A stretch of 10,918 nucleotides of DNA. It comes from Mariprofundaceae bacterium (lineage in GTDB: Bacteria; Pseudomonadota; Zetaproteobacteria; Mariprofundales; Mariprofundaceae). Each line of letters begins with the position of its first letter. Positions within the stretch are counted from its first letter, which is position 1. The notes beneath the pieces were generated by a model, which was not told where the DNA came from, did not search any database, and worked only from the letters and a program-made list of their open reading frames with translations. The DNA lies in the NCBI GenBank assembly GCA_030950975.1, contig JAUZQL010000093.1, forward strand, positions 1-10,918. Reading direction: 5' to 3'. A program made the position numbers and the translations under genes. Positions 1 through 6,361 of this stretch are shown one piece after another.

Positions 1-138
1 ATCTTTAAATGAAGCCCCACCCGTTAAGGATAAAACTTTAGTGATTGCAGCTGTCAACGTTGTTTTACCATGATCCACATGACCAATCGTACCAATGTTT
101 ACGTGCGGCTTATTGCGTTCGTACTTTTCCTTTGCCAT
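1..138 (-). CDS. tuf: Elongation factor Tu, N-terminal part (runs off left edge)
   Basis: These are the first 46 codons of EF-Tu, the GTPase that carries aminoacyl-tRNA to the ribosomal A site. The translation begins MAKEKYERNKPHVNIGTIGH and continues through the P-loop GHVDHGKTTL (about residues 19-28), which is diagnostic of translational GTPases; the MAKEK..RNKPH start is specific to EF-Tu. The ATG at 138 is preceded by GGAG with a 7-base spacer. The gene lies 61 bases downstream of tRNA-Thr(GGT) and is the last member of a tRNA-tuf cluster in the same order as enteric tufB. Proteobacteria often carry a second tuf in the str operon; by position this is the tRNA-linked copy. The rest of the gene, including domains 2 and 3, lies outside the window, so its integrity cannot be judged. 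Confidence 0.97.
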   Translation of the reverse strand, partial: MAKEKYERNKPHVNIGTIGHVDHGKTTLTAAITKVLSLTGGASFKD

Positions 139-199
139 TTCGCATCTCCATCAACATTTTTAACAAACAGTGAAAACCAATCATGCGTTTACACTAAAC

Positions 200-274
200 T
201 GGAGCCTAGAGCGGGAATTGAACCCGCGACCTCATCCTTACCAAGGATGTGCTCTACCCCTGAGCCATCTAGGC
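200..274 (-). tRNA. thrT: tRNA-Thr(GGT)
   Basis: A 75-base cloverleaf that includes an encoded CCA end. The 7-bp acceptor stem is GCCTAGA/TCTAGGC, the anticodon stem is CATCC/GGATG with anticodon GGT, and the T-loop contains GGTTCAATTCC. It reads ACC and ACU. It is the last tRNA before tuf and corresponds in position to enteric thrT. Confidence 0.96.
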
Positions 275-303
275 TTAACAAGGGGAATCTCCACCTTGAA
301 AAA

Positions 304-377
<74 letters not shown>

Positions 378-405
378 AAATTAAGCGCGCAAGCACACTT
401 TAAAA

Positions 406-490
406 TGGTGGAGAGGGCTGGATTCGAACCAGCGTAGGCGGAGCCAGCAGATTTACAGTCTGCCCCATTTAGCCACTCTGGAACCTCTCC
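406..490 (-). tRNA. tyrU: tRNA-Tyr(GTA)
   Basis: An 85-base class II tRNA with a long variable arm and encoded ACCA end. The acceptor stem is GGAGAGG/CCTCTCC, and the anticodon GTA sits in the stem-loop GCAGACTGTAAATCTGC. It is the second tRNA of the cluster, as in enteric bacteria (tyrU). Only 15 bases separate its 5' end from the T-run of the upstream hairpin, so there is no obvious room for its own promoter. Confidence 0.96.
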
Positions 491-505
491 CAAATCAATC
501 GCTTG

Positions 506-539
506 AAAAAACACAACCCCCATGAGAACACAGGGGTTG
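506..539 (-). terminator. Intrinsic terminator or attenuator inside the tRNA-tuf cluster
   Basis: Read on the minus strand, an 11-bp stem (CAACCCC plus TGTG against CATG plus GGGGTTG, with two G·U pairs inside) closes a TTCT tetraloop and is followed after TG by six T residues. This has the form of a rho-independent terminator. It lies between tRNA-Thr(TGT) and tRNA-Tyr, so transcripts from the upstream promoter must pass it to reach the other tRNAs and tuf. It may therefore be a partial terminator or a processing hairpin. The opposite strand lacks a T-run, so the signal is directional. Confidence 0.7.
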
Positions 540-546
540 CGATATA

Positions 547-622
547 TGGAGCCGACAACAGGAGTCGAACCCGTGGCCTGCTGATTACAAATCAGCTGCT
601 CTACCAACTGAGCTATGTCGGC
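547..622 (-). tRNA. thrU: tRNA-Thr(TGT)
   Basis: A 76-base cloverleaf with encoded CCA. It starts GCCGACA, and its 3' acceptor strand, TGTCGGC, pairs with that over 7 bp. The anticodon stem CTGAT/ATCAG carries anticodon TGT. The T-arm contains GGGTTCGACTCC. It is the first tRNA of the cluster, corresponding to enteric thrU, and reads ACA and other ACN codons. Confidence 0.96.
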
Positions 623-637
623 TTAAACAAAACGACT

Positions 638-673
638 GGCGGCGCACTTTAAGAAGAAAAAAAACAATATCAA
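638..673 (-). promoter_or_regulatory. Predicted stringent-type promoter of the tRNA-tuf cluster
   Basis: On the minus strand, TTGATA (673-668) is followed by a 16-base, T-rich spacer and TAAAGT (651-646, four of six bases of the consensus -10). The -10 is directly followed by the GC-rich stretch GCGCCGCC (645-638). A GC-rich discriminator is known for stable-RNA promoters repressed by ppGpp and DksA. A run of eight A residues just upstream of the -35 (682-675) resembles an UP element. The inferred start near 639 would give a leader of under 20 bases before tRNA-Thr(TGT). Confidence 0.55.
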
Positions 674-682
674 GTTTTTTTT
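657..682. repeat. Perfect A-tract/T-tract inverted repeat
   Basis: Nine-base arms, AAAAAAAAC and GTTTTTTTT, flank an 8-base centre. The repeat covers the -35 element and upstream A-tract of the tRNA-cluster promoter and lies 30 bases past the gltX stop. It could bend the DNA or serve as UP-element sequence, or its transcript could act as a weak AU-only terminator for gltX. No GC-rich terminator for gltX is visible in 623-712. Confidence 0.6.
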
Positions 683-712
683 ATGTCCGTAAAACACACC
701 GCCATCAAAGCA

Positions 713-2101
713 TTAAAGTTTCAGCTTTTCGATCCCTTCATGAATACGCGCCAAAGCTTCATCTTTACCTAACAAATCCAAGGTCACATCAATCGGTGGT
801 GACACTGGTACGCCAGCAAGAAAGATGCGAATCGGCTGGGCTAATTTCCCCATGCCCACACCTTCAGCCTCACAAATGTCAGCAATCCATTGATGTGCTG
901 CTTCGCCAGACCAAGCTTCAAGCTCTGCTTTAGCCAAAAATGCGTCCACTAAGGCCTTCGTACCTTCCTTGATATTTTTCTTCACTGCTTTTTCTTGATA
1001 ACCCTGAGGTTTCTCATAAAAGAAACGTGCGCCAGCCACCAAGTCCAACAAGTTTTTCGAGCGTTCTTGCAAACATTCAATCACACCAAGCAAAGGCGGT
1101 TGATGGGCTTGTATATCAACTGCCAACAAACGTTCCACTTCACACACTAAATCACTCGGTTTTGATGCCTTCATCCAATGTGCATTCAACCAATCCAACT
1201 TTGCCTGATCAAAACGAGAGGCACTTTTACCCACAGCATTCAAATCAAATAGCTCAAGCAATTGTTCTAATGAAAAGATTTCATCATCACCATGTGACCA
1301 ACTCAAACGTGCCAAGTAGTTCACCACAGCCGCAGGTAAATAACCTTGCTCACGGTATTCCGTAATCGCAACTGAACCATGTCGTTTGGACATTTTTGCG
1401 CCATCAGCTCCGTGAATCAAAGGAATATGGGCAAATTTTGGTACTGGCAAGCCTAAGGCTTCGTAAAGCTGAATCTGACGTGGTGTATTATTCAAATGAT
1501 CCGAGCCACGAATAACATGCGTAATCCCCATATCTGCATCATCAATGACCACTGCCAAATTATACGTTGGCGTGCCATCACTACGCATAATAATTAAATC
1601 ATCCAATTCTTCATTGGGAAAACATACATCACCCAAGACCATATCCCGCACCCAAGTCTCGCCTTCACAGGGGGATTTGAAACGAATGACAAAAGGTTCA
1701 CCTTCAGGAGCATCCGTACGTTCTCGACAGCGACCGTCATACATCGGCTTTTGCCCAGCCAACTTCTGCTTTTCACGCATGTGATCAAGATCTTCACGCG
1801 AGCAATAACATTTATATGCCTTGCCTTCATCCAGTAGCTTATTGTCTGCCGCGATATGCAACGCTTGGCGTGCGCCTTGATAAATAGGCTCACCATCCCA
1901 ATCCAAACCCAACCACTTCATACCATCTAAAATAACCTGCGTGGCTTCGTCTGTGGAACGTTCTTTATCCGTATCTTCAATACGCAACATAAATTCGCCG
2001 CCAAAGTGACGGGCATACAGCCATGAAAATAAAGCGGTACGAGCACCGCCAATATGCAACATCCCCGTTGGCGACGGGGCAAAACGCGTTTTTACAGTCA
2101 T
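713..2101 (-). CDS. gltX: Glutamyl-tRNA synthetase (GluRS)
   Basis: A 462-residue class I aminoacyl-tRNA synthetase that charges tRNA-Glu with glutamate in the cytoplasm; the length is normal for the family. The Rossmann-fold signature is APSPTGMLHIGG (residues 8-19, HIGH-type motif at 16-19). RGSDHLNNTPRQ lies near residues 198-209 and the KMSKR loop at 236-240. Cysteines 98, 100 and 125 match the zinc-binding positions of E. coli GluRS. Position 127, a His ligand in E. coli, is Glu here, so zinc binding is uncertain. The start ATG follows AAGGA with a suitable spacer. The gene begins 57 bases after ileS with no convincing promoter or terminator between, so co-transcription is likely. Some bacteria use a relaxed GluRS that also charges tRNA-Gln; I cannot decide discrimination by eye. 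Confidence 0.97.
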   Translation of the reverse strand: MTVKTRFAPSPTGMLHIGGARTALFSWLYARHFGGEFMLRIEDTDKERSTDEATQVILDGMKWLGLDWDGEPIYQGARQALHIAADNKLLDEGKAYKCYCSREDLDHMREKQKLAGQKPMYDGRCRERTDAPEGEPFVIRFKSPCEGETWVRDMVLGDVCFPNEELDDLIIMRSDGTPTYNLAVVIDDADMGITHVIRGSDHLNNTPRQIQLYEALGLPVPKFAHIPLIHGADGAKMSKRHGSVAITEYREQGYLPAAVVNYLARLSWSHGDDEIFSLEQLLELFDLNAVGKSASRFDQAKLDWLNAHWMKASKPSDLVCEVERLLAVDIQAHQPPLLGVIECLQERSKNLLDLVAGARFFYEKPQGYQEKAVKKNIKEGTKALVDAFLAKAELEAWSGEAAHQWIADICEAEGVGMGKLAQPIRIFLAGVPVSPPIDVTLDLLGKDEALARIHEGIEKLKL

Positions 2102-2158
2102 TTTTTATCCTTTTTTTACATAGCTATAGTCATTGAAACGATAGGAAGAAGGGCGACC

Positions 2159-4930
2159 TTAATCACTCGCCAACACATCAAAACAACGTGGGCAAACCTC
2201 ATCATGAACATCATGATTTACATCAGCAGGCTTCGCAACATTCCAGCAACGTGGACATTTAATACCATCGGCAGCTTGAATATTCAAAACATCACCCGCT
2301 TGTGCATGGGCGACAATCAATAACTGTTCATAACTTTCATCAAGACTGGCTGCAAAAGTCGCATCCAAATTTGGAATTTGCACACTCGCAGCAATCGAAG
2401 AACCAATCACTTTATCTTTTTTCGCCACATCCATCGCCGTATTCACCTGCTCGCGCATATCAAAGAACTTATCCCATGCTTCCTTATCAATATTGACATC
2501 GGAAACATCAAGGAAGTTTTGAATATGAATACTTTCTGCCGTTGCACCTGGTAAAAAGTCCCAAATTTCTTCAGCCGTCATCGGTACAATTGGTGCAATC
2601 AAACGCACCAAAGCATGAGCAATATCATACAAGGTGGATTGCGCTGACAAACGGCGTGCTGAATTTGCAGCATCACAATACAAGCGATCTTTTATCACAT
2701 CCAAATAAAATCCACCCAAATCTACCGAGCAAAAATTGTGAATTTCCTGATGAATTTGATGAAATTGATAGGTTTCAAATGATTGTTGCACATTGTTAGA
2801 TACTTCTGCCAACTTATGCATCGCCCATTGATCTAGCTTCTTGCGCTGTTCCAACGGTACGGATTGAGCGACATCAAAATTTTCAATATTACTCAATAAA
2901 AAGCGAAGGGTATTGCGAATACGACGATACGATTCAGCCAATTGTTTGATGATTTCATCAGAAATACGAATGTCCGCCGAATAATCCGCCGAAGCAATCC
3001 ACAGACGTAGAATATCCGCACCCATTTGATTGATAATTTTTTGAGGTGCAACCACATTGCCTTTGGATTTGGACATTTTATTGCCGTTTTTATCCACCAC
3101 AAAACCATGCGTCAAGACTGCTTTAAACGGTGCTACGCCTCGTGTGCCCATGGATTCAAGCAAGGATGATTGGAACCAACCACGATGTTGATCGCTGCCT
3201 TCCAAGTATAAATCAGCAGGGGATTGTAAATCAGCACGTTGCTCTAAAACACAGGCATGCGTTGAACCTGAATCAAACCAAACATCCAAAATATCGGTTT
3301 CTTTTTCAAAGCTTGAACCACCACAATCAGGGCATGTTGCGCCTTCTGGTAAGAAATCCGCCACATCTTTGGCAAACCAAACATCAGCACCAGCGCCTTC
3401 AACCTGCTTGGCAATAGCTTCTACCACGGCAGGTGTTGTTACAGCATGCGATCCACATTCACAACGAATCGCCGTAATCGGAACGCCCCAATTACGTTGC
3501 CGCGAAACACACCAATCAGGTCGTTGCTCAACCATGCCACGAATACGATTTTCACCCCATGCAGGTGTCCATGCAGTTTCTTTGATGGCGGCTAAAGCTT
3601 TATCGCGCAAATCATTTTTATCCATCGAAATAAACCACTGCGGTGTCGCACGAAAAATCAATGGCTTATGACAACGCCAGCAATGCGGATAAGCATGAAT
3701 GATTGAATCGCTTGCCAACAATGCGCCACAGCTTTGCAAATGCTCAACCATGATGGCATTGGCTTTATACACATGTTCGCCTGCAACAATCGGTGTTCCA
3801 GCCTCAAAAATACCATGATCATCGACGGGATTAAAGGCTTGAATACCATATTTCAAGGATACTTCGTAATCTTCTTGACCATGCCCCGGTGCGGTATGGA
3901 CACAACCTGTACCTGCTTCAAGTGTCACATGATCGCCCAGTAAAATCGGCGCATCTTGATTCAAATAAGGATGACGGAATTTGCGGTTTTCTAATTGAGA
4001 ACCTTTGAAATGGGCAATCACGTCACCTTCAACATGAATATCTTTTAAAACGTCCTCAGCAAGGGCTTCCGCAAGAATGATAATTTCACCCACGCTTAAA
4101 TTGTCACATGCGTCGGCTTGACTGATGCGTAGCGCCACATAATCAAGATCTGCACCGACTGATACCGCTAAATTGGCTGGAATTGTCCAAGGTGTTGTTG
4201 TCCAAATCACCACCGATGTCTCAACGGTGAGTGCAGGATCGATGTCTGTTAAATCTTCGCCAGCTTTGAATTTTACAAAAATTGATAACGAGGTGTGATC
4301 TTCATGTTCCACTTCAGCTTCTGCCAATGCCGTGCCACATGAAACGCACCAATGCACAGGTTTAGCCCCTTTATACAAGCCACCATTGCCTAAAAACTTG
4401 CCAATTTCACGGACGGTATTCGCCTCAAAGGCATAATCCATCGTAACATACGGATTGTCCCAATCGCCTGTGATACCCAAACGTTTAAATTCCTGACGCT
4501 GAATATCAAGCTGTCCTTTGGCATATTCACGGCATTCAGAACGAAATTCAGCATCGCTAATGTCTTCTTTTTTACGTTTCTTTTTCTTGAATTTTTCTTC
4601 AACTTTTAATTCAATCGGAAGACCATGACAATCCCAACCTGGAACATAAGGCGCATCAAAACCCATCATTGTGCGTGAACGAATCACAATATCTTTCAGC
4701 ACTTTATTGACCGCATGACCGATATGAATCGAACCATTTGCATACGGAGGTCCATCATGAAGAATAAACTTCGGTGCACCTTTGCGTGCTTCCCTAATCT
4801 GTGCGTAAAGGTTTTCTTCTTCCCATTTTGCAAGGCGTTTAGGCTCATTAACGGGCAAATTACCACGCATCGGAAATTTTGTTTTTGGTAGAAAAACAGT
4901 CGTTTTATAATCAAACTTTTCTTGACTCAA
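2159..4930 (-). CDS. ileS: Isoleucyl-tRNA synthetase (IleRS), TTG start
   Basis: A 923-residue class Ia synthetase that charges tRNA-Ile and edits misactivated valine. With the chosen start, the HIGH motif is at 69-72 (PPYANGSIHIGH), the CP1 editing domain includes WTTTPWTIPAN (243-253) and GTGCVHTAPGHG (340-351), and KMSKS is at 618-622. The C-terminal zinc site is CPRC at 892-895 and again at 913-916. Length and ending match the E. coli type. The frame is open to a TTG at 4984, but I prefer the TTG at 4930. It has GGAG six bases upstream and gives an N-terminus, MSQEKFDYKTTVFLP, that lines up with MSDYKSTLNLP of E. coli IleS. No in-frame ATG precedes the conserved FPMRG. A lysine-rich run (FKKKKRKK, about residues 114-121) is unusual. 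The gene lies 124 bases after tRNA-Gln and upstream of gltX. Confidence 0.96.
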   Translation of the reverse strand: MSQEKFDYKTTVFLPKTKFPMRGNLPVNEPKRLAKWEEENLYAQIREARKGAPKFILHDGPPYANGSIHIGHAVNKVLKDIVIRSRTMMGFDAPYVPGWDCHGLPIELKVEEKFKKKKRKKEDISDAEFRSECREYAKGQLDIQRQEFKRLGITGDWDNPYVTMDYAFEANTVREIGKFLGNGGLYKGAKPVHWCVSCGTALAEAEVEHEDHTSLSIFVKFKAGEDLTDIDPALTVETSVVIWTTTPWTIPANLAVSVGADLDYVALRISQADACDNLSVGEIIILAEALAEDVLKDIHVEGDVIAHFKGSQLENRKFRHPYLNQDAPILLGDHVTLEAGTGCVHTAPGHGQEDYEVSLKYGIQAFNPVDDHGIFEAGTPIVAGEHVYKANAIMVEHLQSCGALLASDSIIHAYPHCWRCHKPLIFRATPQWFISMDKNDLRDKALAAIKETAWTPAWGENRIRGMVEQRPDWCVSRQRNWGVPITAIRCECGSHAVTTPAVVEAIAKQVEGAGADVWFAKDVADFLPEGATCPDCGGSSFEKETDILDVWFDSGSTHACVLEQRADLQSPADLYLEGSDQHRGWFQSSLLESMGTRGVAPFKAVLTHGFVVDKNGNKMSKSKGNVVAPQKIINQMGADILRLWIASADYSADIRISDEIIKQLAESYRRIRNTLRFLLSNIENFDVAQSVPLEQRKKLDQWAMHKLAEVSNNVQQSFETYQFHQIHQEIHNFCSVDLGGFYLDVIKDRLYCDAANSARRLSAQSTLYDIAHALVRLIAPIVPMTAEEIWDFLPGATAESIHIQNFLDVSDVNIDKEAWDKFFDMREQVNTAMDVAKKDKVIGSSIAASVQIPNLDATFAASLDESYEQLLIVAHAQAGDVLNIQAADGIKCPRCWNVAKPADVNHDVHDEVCPRCFDVLASD

Positions 4931-4936
4931 GAGAAA

Positions 4937-4940
4937 CTCC
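4937..4940 (-). promoter_or_regulatory. Shine-Dalgarno site that fixes the ileS TTG start
   Basis: GGAG on the minus strand, within TTGGAG, followed by a 6-base spacer and TTG at 4930. None of the other possible starts further upstream, such as TTG at 4984, has a comparable site, and that one falls inside a small hairpin. Confidence 0.7.
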
Positions 4941-4985
4941 AATCTGTATTCATCGCATTTGGTTTTTGGCGACACCTTAGGCAAA

Positions 4986-5007
4986 AGACAACAACTTGTC
5001 TCACAAG
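4986..5007 (-). repeat. Two overlapping, mutually exclusive hairpins in the ileS leader
   Basis: On the minus strand, CTTGT-GAG-ACAAG (5007-4995) overlaps AGACAA-GTTG-TTGTCT (5001-4986). The second is followed by TTTT, although part of that run belongs to the stem edge. Both cannot form at once. The pair lies between tRNA-Gln and ileS and may end some tRNA-Gln transcripts or affect read-through. The stems are short (5 and 6 bp), so the functional call is weak. Confidence 0.3.
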
Positions 5008-5054
5008 AACAATCATGGCGAAGAAAAATAGAACAAAATGGGCGAATGTTGAAT

Positions 5055-5128
5055 TGGTTGGGGAACGTGGATTCGAACCACGGTTGGCGGAGTCAGAGTC
5101 CGCAGTCCTGCCGCTAGACGATTCCCCA
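5055..5128 (-). tRNA. tRNA-Gln(CTG)
   Basis: A 74-base cloverleaf with encoded CCA. The acceptor stem TGGGGAA/TTCCCCA begins with U1-A72, typical of bacterial tRNA-Gln. The anticodon stem GCGGA/TCCGC encloses anticodon CTG, and the T-arm contains GTGGTTCGAATCCAC. It reads CAG. It stands alone, divergent from argD and upstream of ileS on the same strand. An open plus-strand frame crosses this gene but is not coding. Confidence 0.96.
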
Positions 5129-5135
5129 AGAAAGT

Positions 5136-5170
5136 GGCTCGCAATGTATAAATCTTATGGCAGGTGTCAA
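5136..5170 (-). promoter_or_regulatory. Predicted promoter of tRNA-Gln
   Basis: A perfect consensus -35, TTGACA (5170-5165), is followed by a 16-base spacer and TACATT (5148-5143, four of six bases) and then the GC-rich discriminator GCGAGCC. The inferred start near 5136 is about 8 bases before the mature tRNA. The GC-rich discriminator again suggests stringent control. The site lies within the 69-base region shared with the divergent argD gene, so polymerase binding here could interfere with argD transcription. Confidence 0.7.
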
Positions 5171-5197
5171 TTGATTATAGACTGTTATGGTTCGCAG

Positions 5198-6361
5198 ATG
5201 AATCATATCATGAATACATATGGTCGCCCTCCTTTAACCTTGCTTCGTGGCAAAGGCAGTCGGGTTTGGGATGACCAAAACAATGAATATTTGGATTTTG
5301 TAGCAGGTATTGCCGTGAATACTCTCGGTCATGCTCACCCTCGATTGGTGCAAACCATCGCCCAACAAGCAGCCACCATGTTGCACTGTTCCAATTTATA
5401 TCATATCCCTAAACAAATTGAGTTAGCGGAACGTTTATGCCAATTATCGCAGCTTGATCGTGCGTTTTTTTGCAATTCAGGTGCAGAAGCCAATGAAGCA
5501 GCCTTAAAATTAGCGCGTAAATATTTTTATGACCAAGGCGTGAATCGTTTTGAGGTGATTACAGCCACCCAATCTTTTCATGGACGCACCATTCAAACCA
5601 TTGCCGCCACAGGGCAAGACAAAGTCAAAGTTGGTTTTGAGCCACTGCCCATAGGTTTTAAACATATACCGTTGAATGATATTCATGCGCTCACACAAGC
5701 CATTGATAAGCATACGGCTGCGATTCTTTTGGAACCTTTACAGGGTGAAGGTGGTGTAAACCTAGCCACACCTGCATACCTACAAGCTGTTCGAGCTTTG
5801 TGTGATCAACATGGTATTTTATTGATTTTAGATGAAGTACAAACAGGCATGGGTCGCACAGGCAGTATGTTTGCCTTTGAACAAGCCAACATTCAACCTG
5901 ATATTTTAAGCTTAGCCAAAGGCTTGGGTGGTGGTGTACCGATTGGTGCGATGTTGACCAAAGAAACTGTCGCAAGTGCATTAAGCCCTGGTACACACGG
6001 CTCAACGTTTGGTGGAAACCCACTGTCTTGCGCAGCAGCACTCACCGTTTTAACGGTCATTGAAGAAGACCATCTATTGGAAAACGTTTGCGAAAGAGGT
6101 CAACAATTACGACAAGGTTTGGAGCATTTGAAGCCACGTTTTGATTGCATTGACGAGGTTCGGGGGCAGGGTTTGCTGCTTGGTTTGGCATGCAACAAGC
6201 CTGTTGCCCCGCTGATTGAATGTTGCCGTCAACATGGCTTACTGGTGTTAGCCGCTGGGCCGAATGTGGTGCGATTCCTTCCACCATTGAATATTAACAC
6301 ATCAGACATTAACGAAGCCTTGCTTTTGCTTGAAAAAAGTCTGAACGAGGTCACAACATGA
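5198..6361 (+). CDS. argD: Acetylornithine aminotransferase (possibly also succinyl-DAP aminotransferase)
   Basis: A 387-residue PLP-dependent class III aminotransferase. It converts N-acetylglutamate semialdehyde to N-acetylornithine, using glutamate, in arginine synthesis; family members often also serve in lysine synthesis. NSGAEANEAALK (93-104) binds the cofactor phosphate, LDEVQTGMGRTG (211-222) holds the Asp that contacts the pyridine ring, and SLAKGLGGG carries the Schiff-base lysine K241. GTHGSTFGGNP (265-275) is the usual substrate/cofactor loop. The frame is open much further upstream but runs through tRNA-Gln, so the start must be later. ATG 5198 and ATG 5210 are both possible; neither has a clear Shine-Dalgarno site. 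The stop overlaps the argF start as ATGA, suggesting translational coupling. It is the first gene of the arg operon. Confidence 0.95.
   Translation: MNHIMNTYGRPPLTLLRGKGSRVWDDQNNEYLDFVAGIAVNTLGHAHPRLVQTIAQQAATMLHCSNLYHIPKQIELAERLCQLSQLDRAFFCNSGAEANEAALKLARKYFYDQGVNRFEVITATQSFHGRTIQTIAATGQDKVKVGFEPLPIGFKHIPLNDIHALTQAIDKHTAAILLEPLQGEGGVNLATPAYLQAVRALCDQHGILLILDEVQTGMGRTGSMFAFEQANIQPDILSLAKGLGGGVPIGAMLTKETVASALSPGTHGSTFGGNPLSCAAALTVLTVIEEDHLLENVCERGQQLRQGLEHLKPRFDCIDEVRGQGLLLGLACNKPVAPLIECCRQHGLLVLAAGPNVVRFLPPLNINTSDINEALLLLEKSLNEVTT

Noticed and set aside
1027..4602. Many plus- and minus-strand frames of 60-112 codons inside gltX and ileS.
   Set aside because: They are shadows of long, well-supported genes and have no plausible start sites or protein features.
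4922..5197. A plus-strand open frame that would extend ArgD by about 92 residues at its N-terminus.
   Set aside because: It runs antisense through tRNA-Gln and the ileS start and does not resemble ArgD before the ATGs at 5198 and 5210.
5198..5225. Possible ArgR operator (ARG box) around the repeated ATGAAT at the argD start.
   Set aside because: The half-sites do not form the TGAAT...ATTCA palindrome expected of an ARG box; the match is too weak to annotate.
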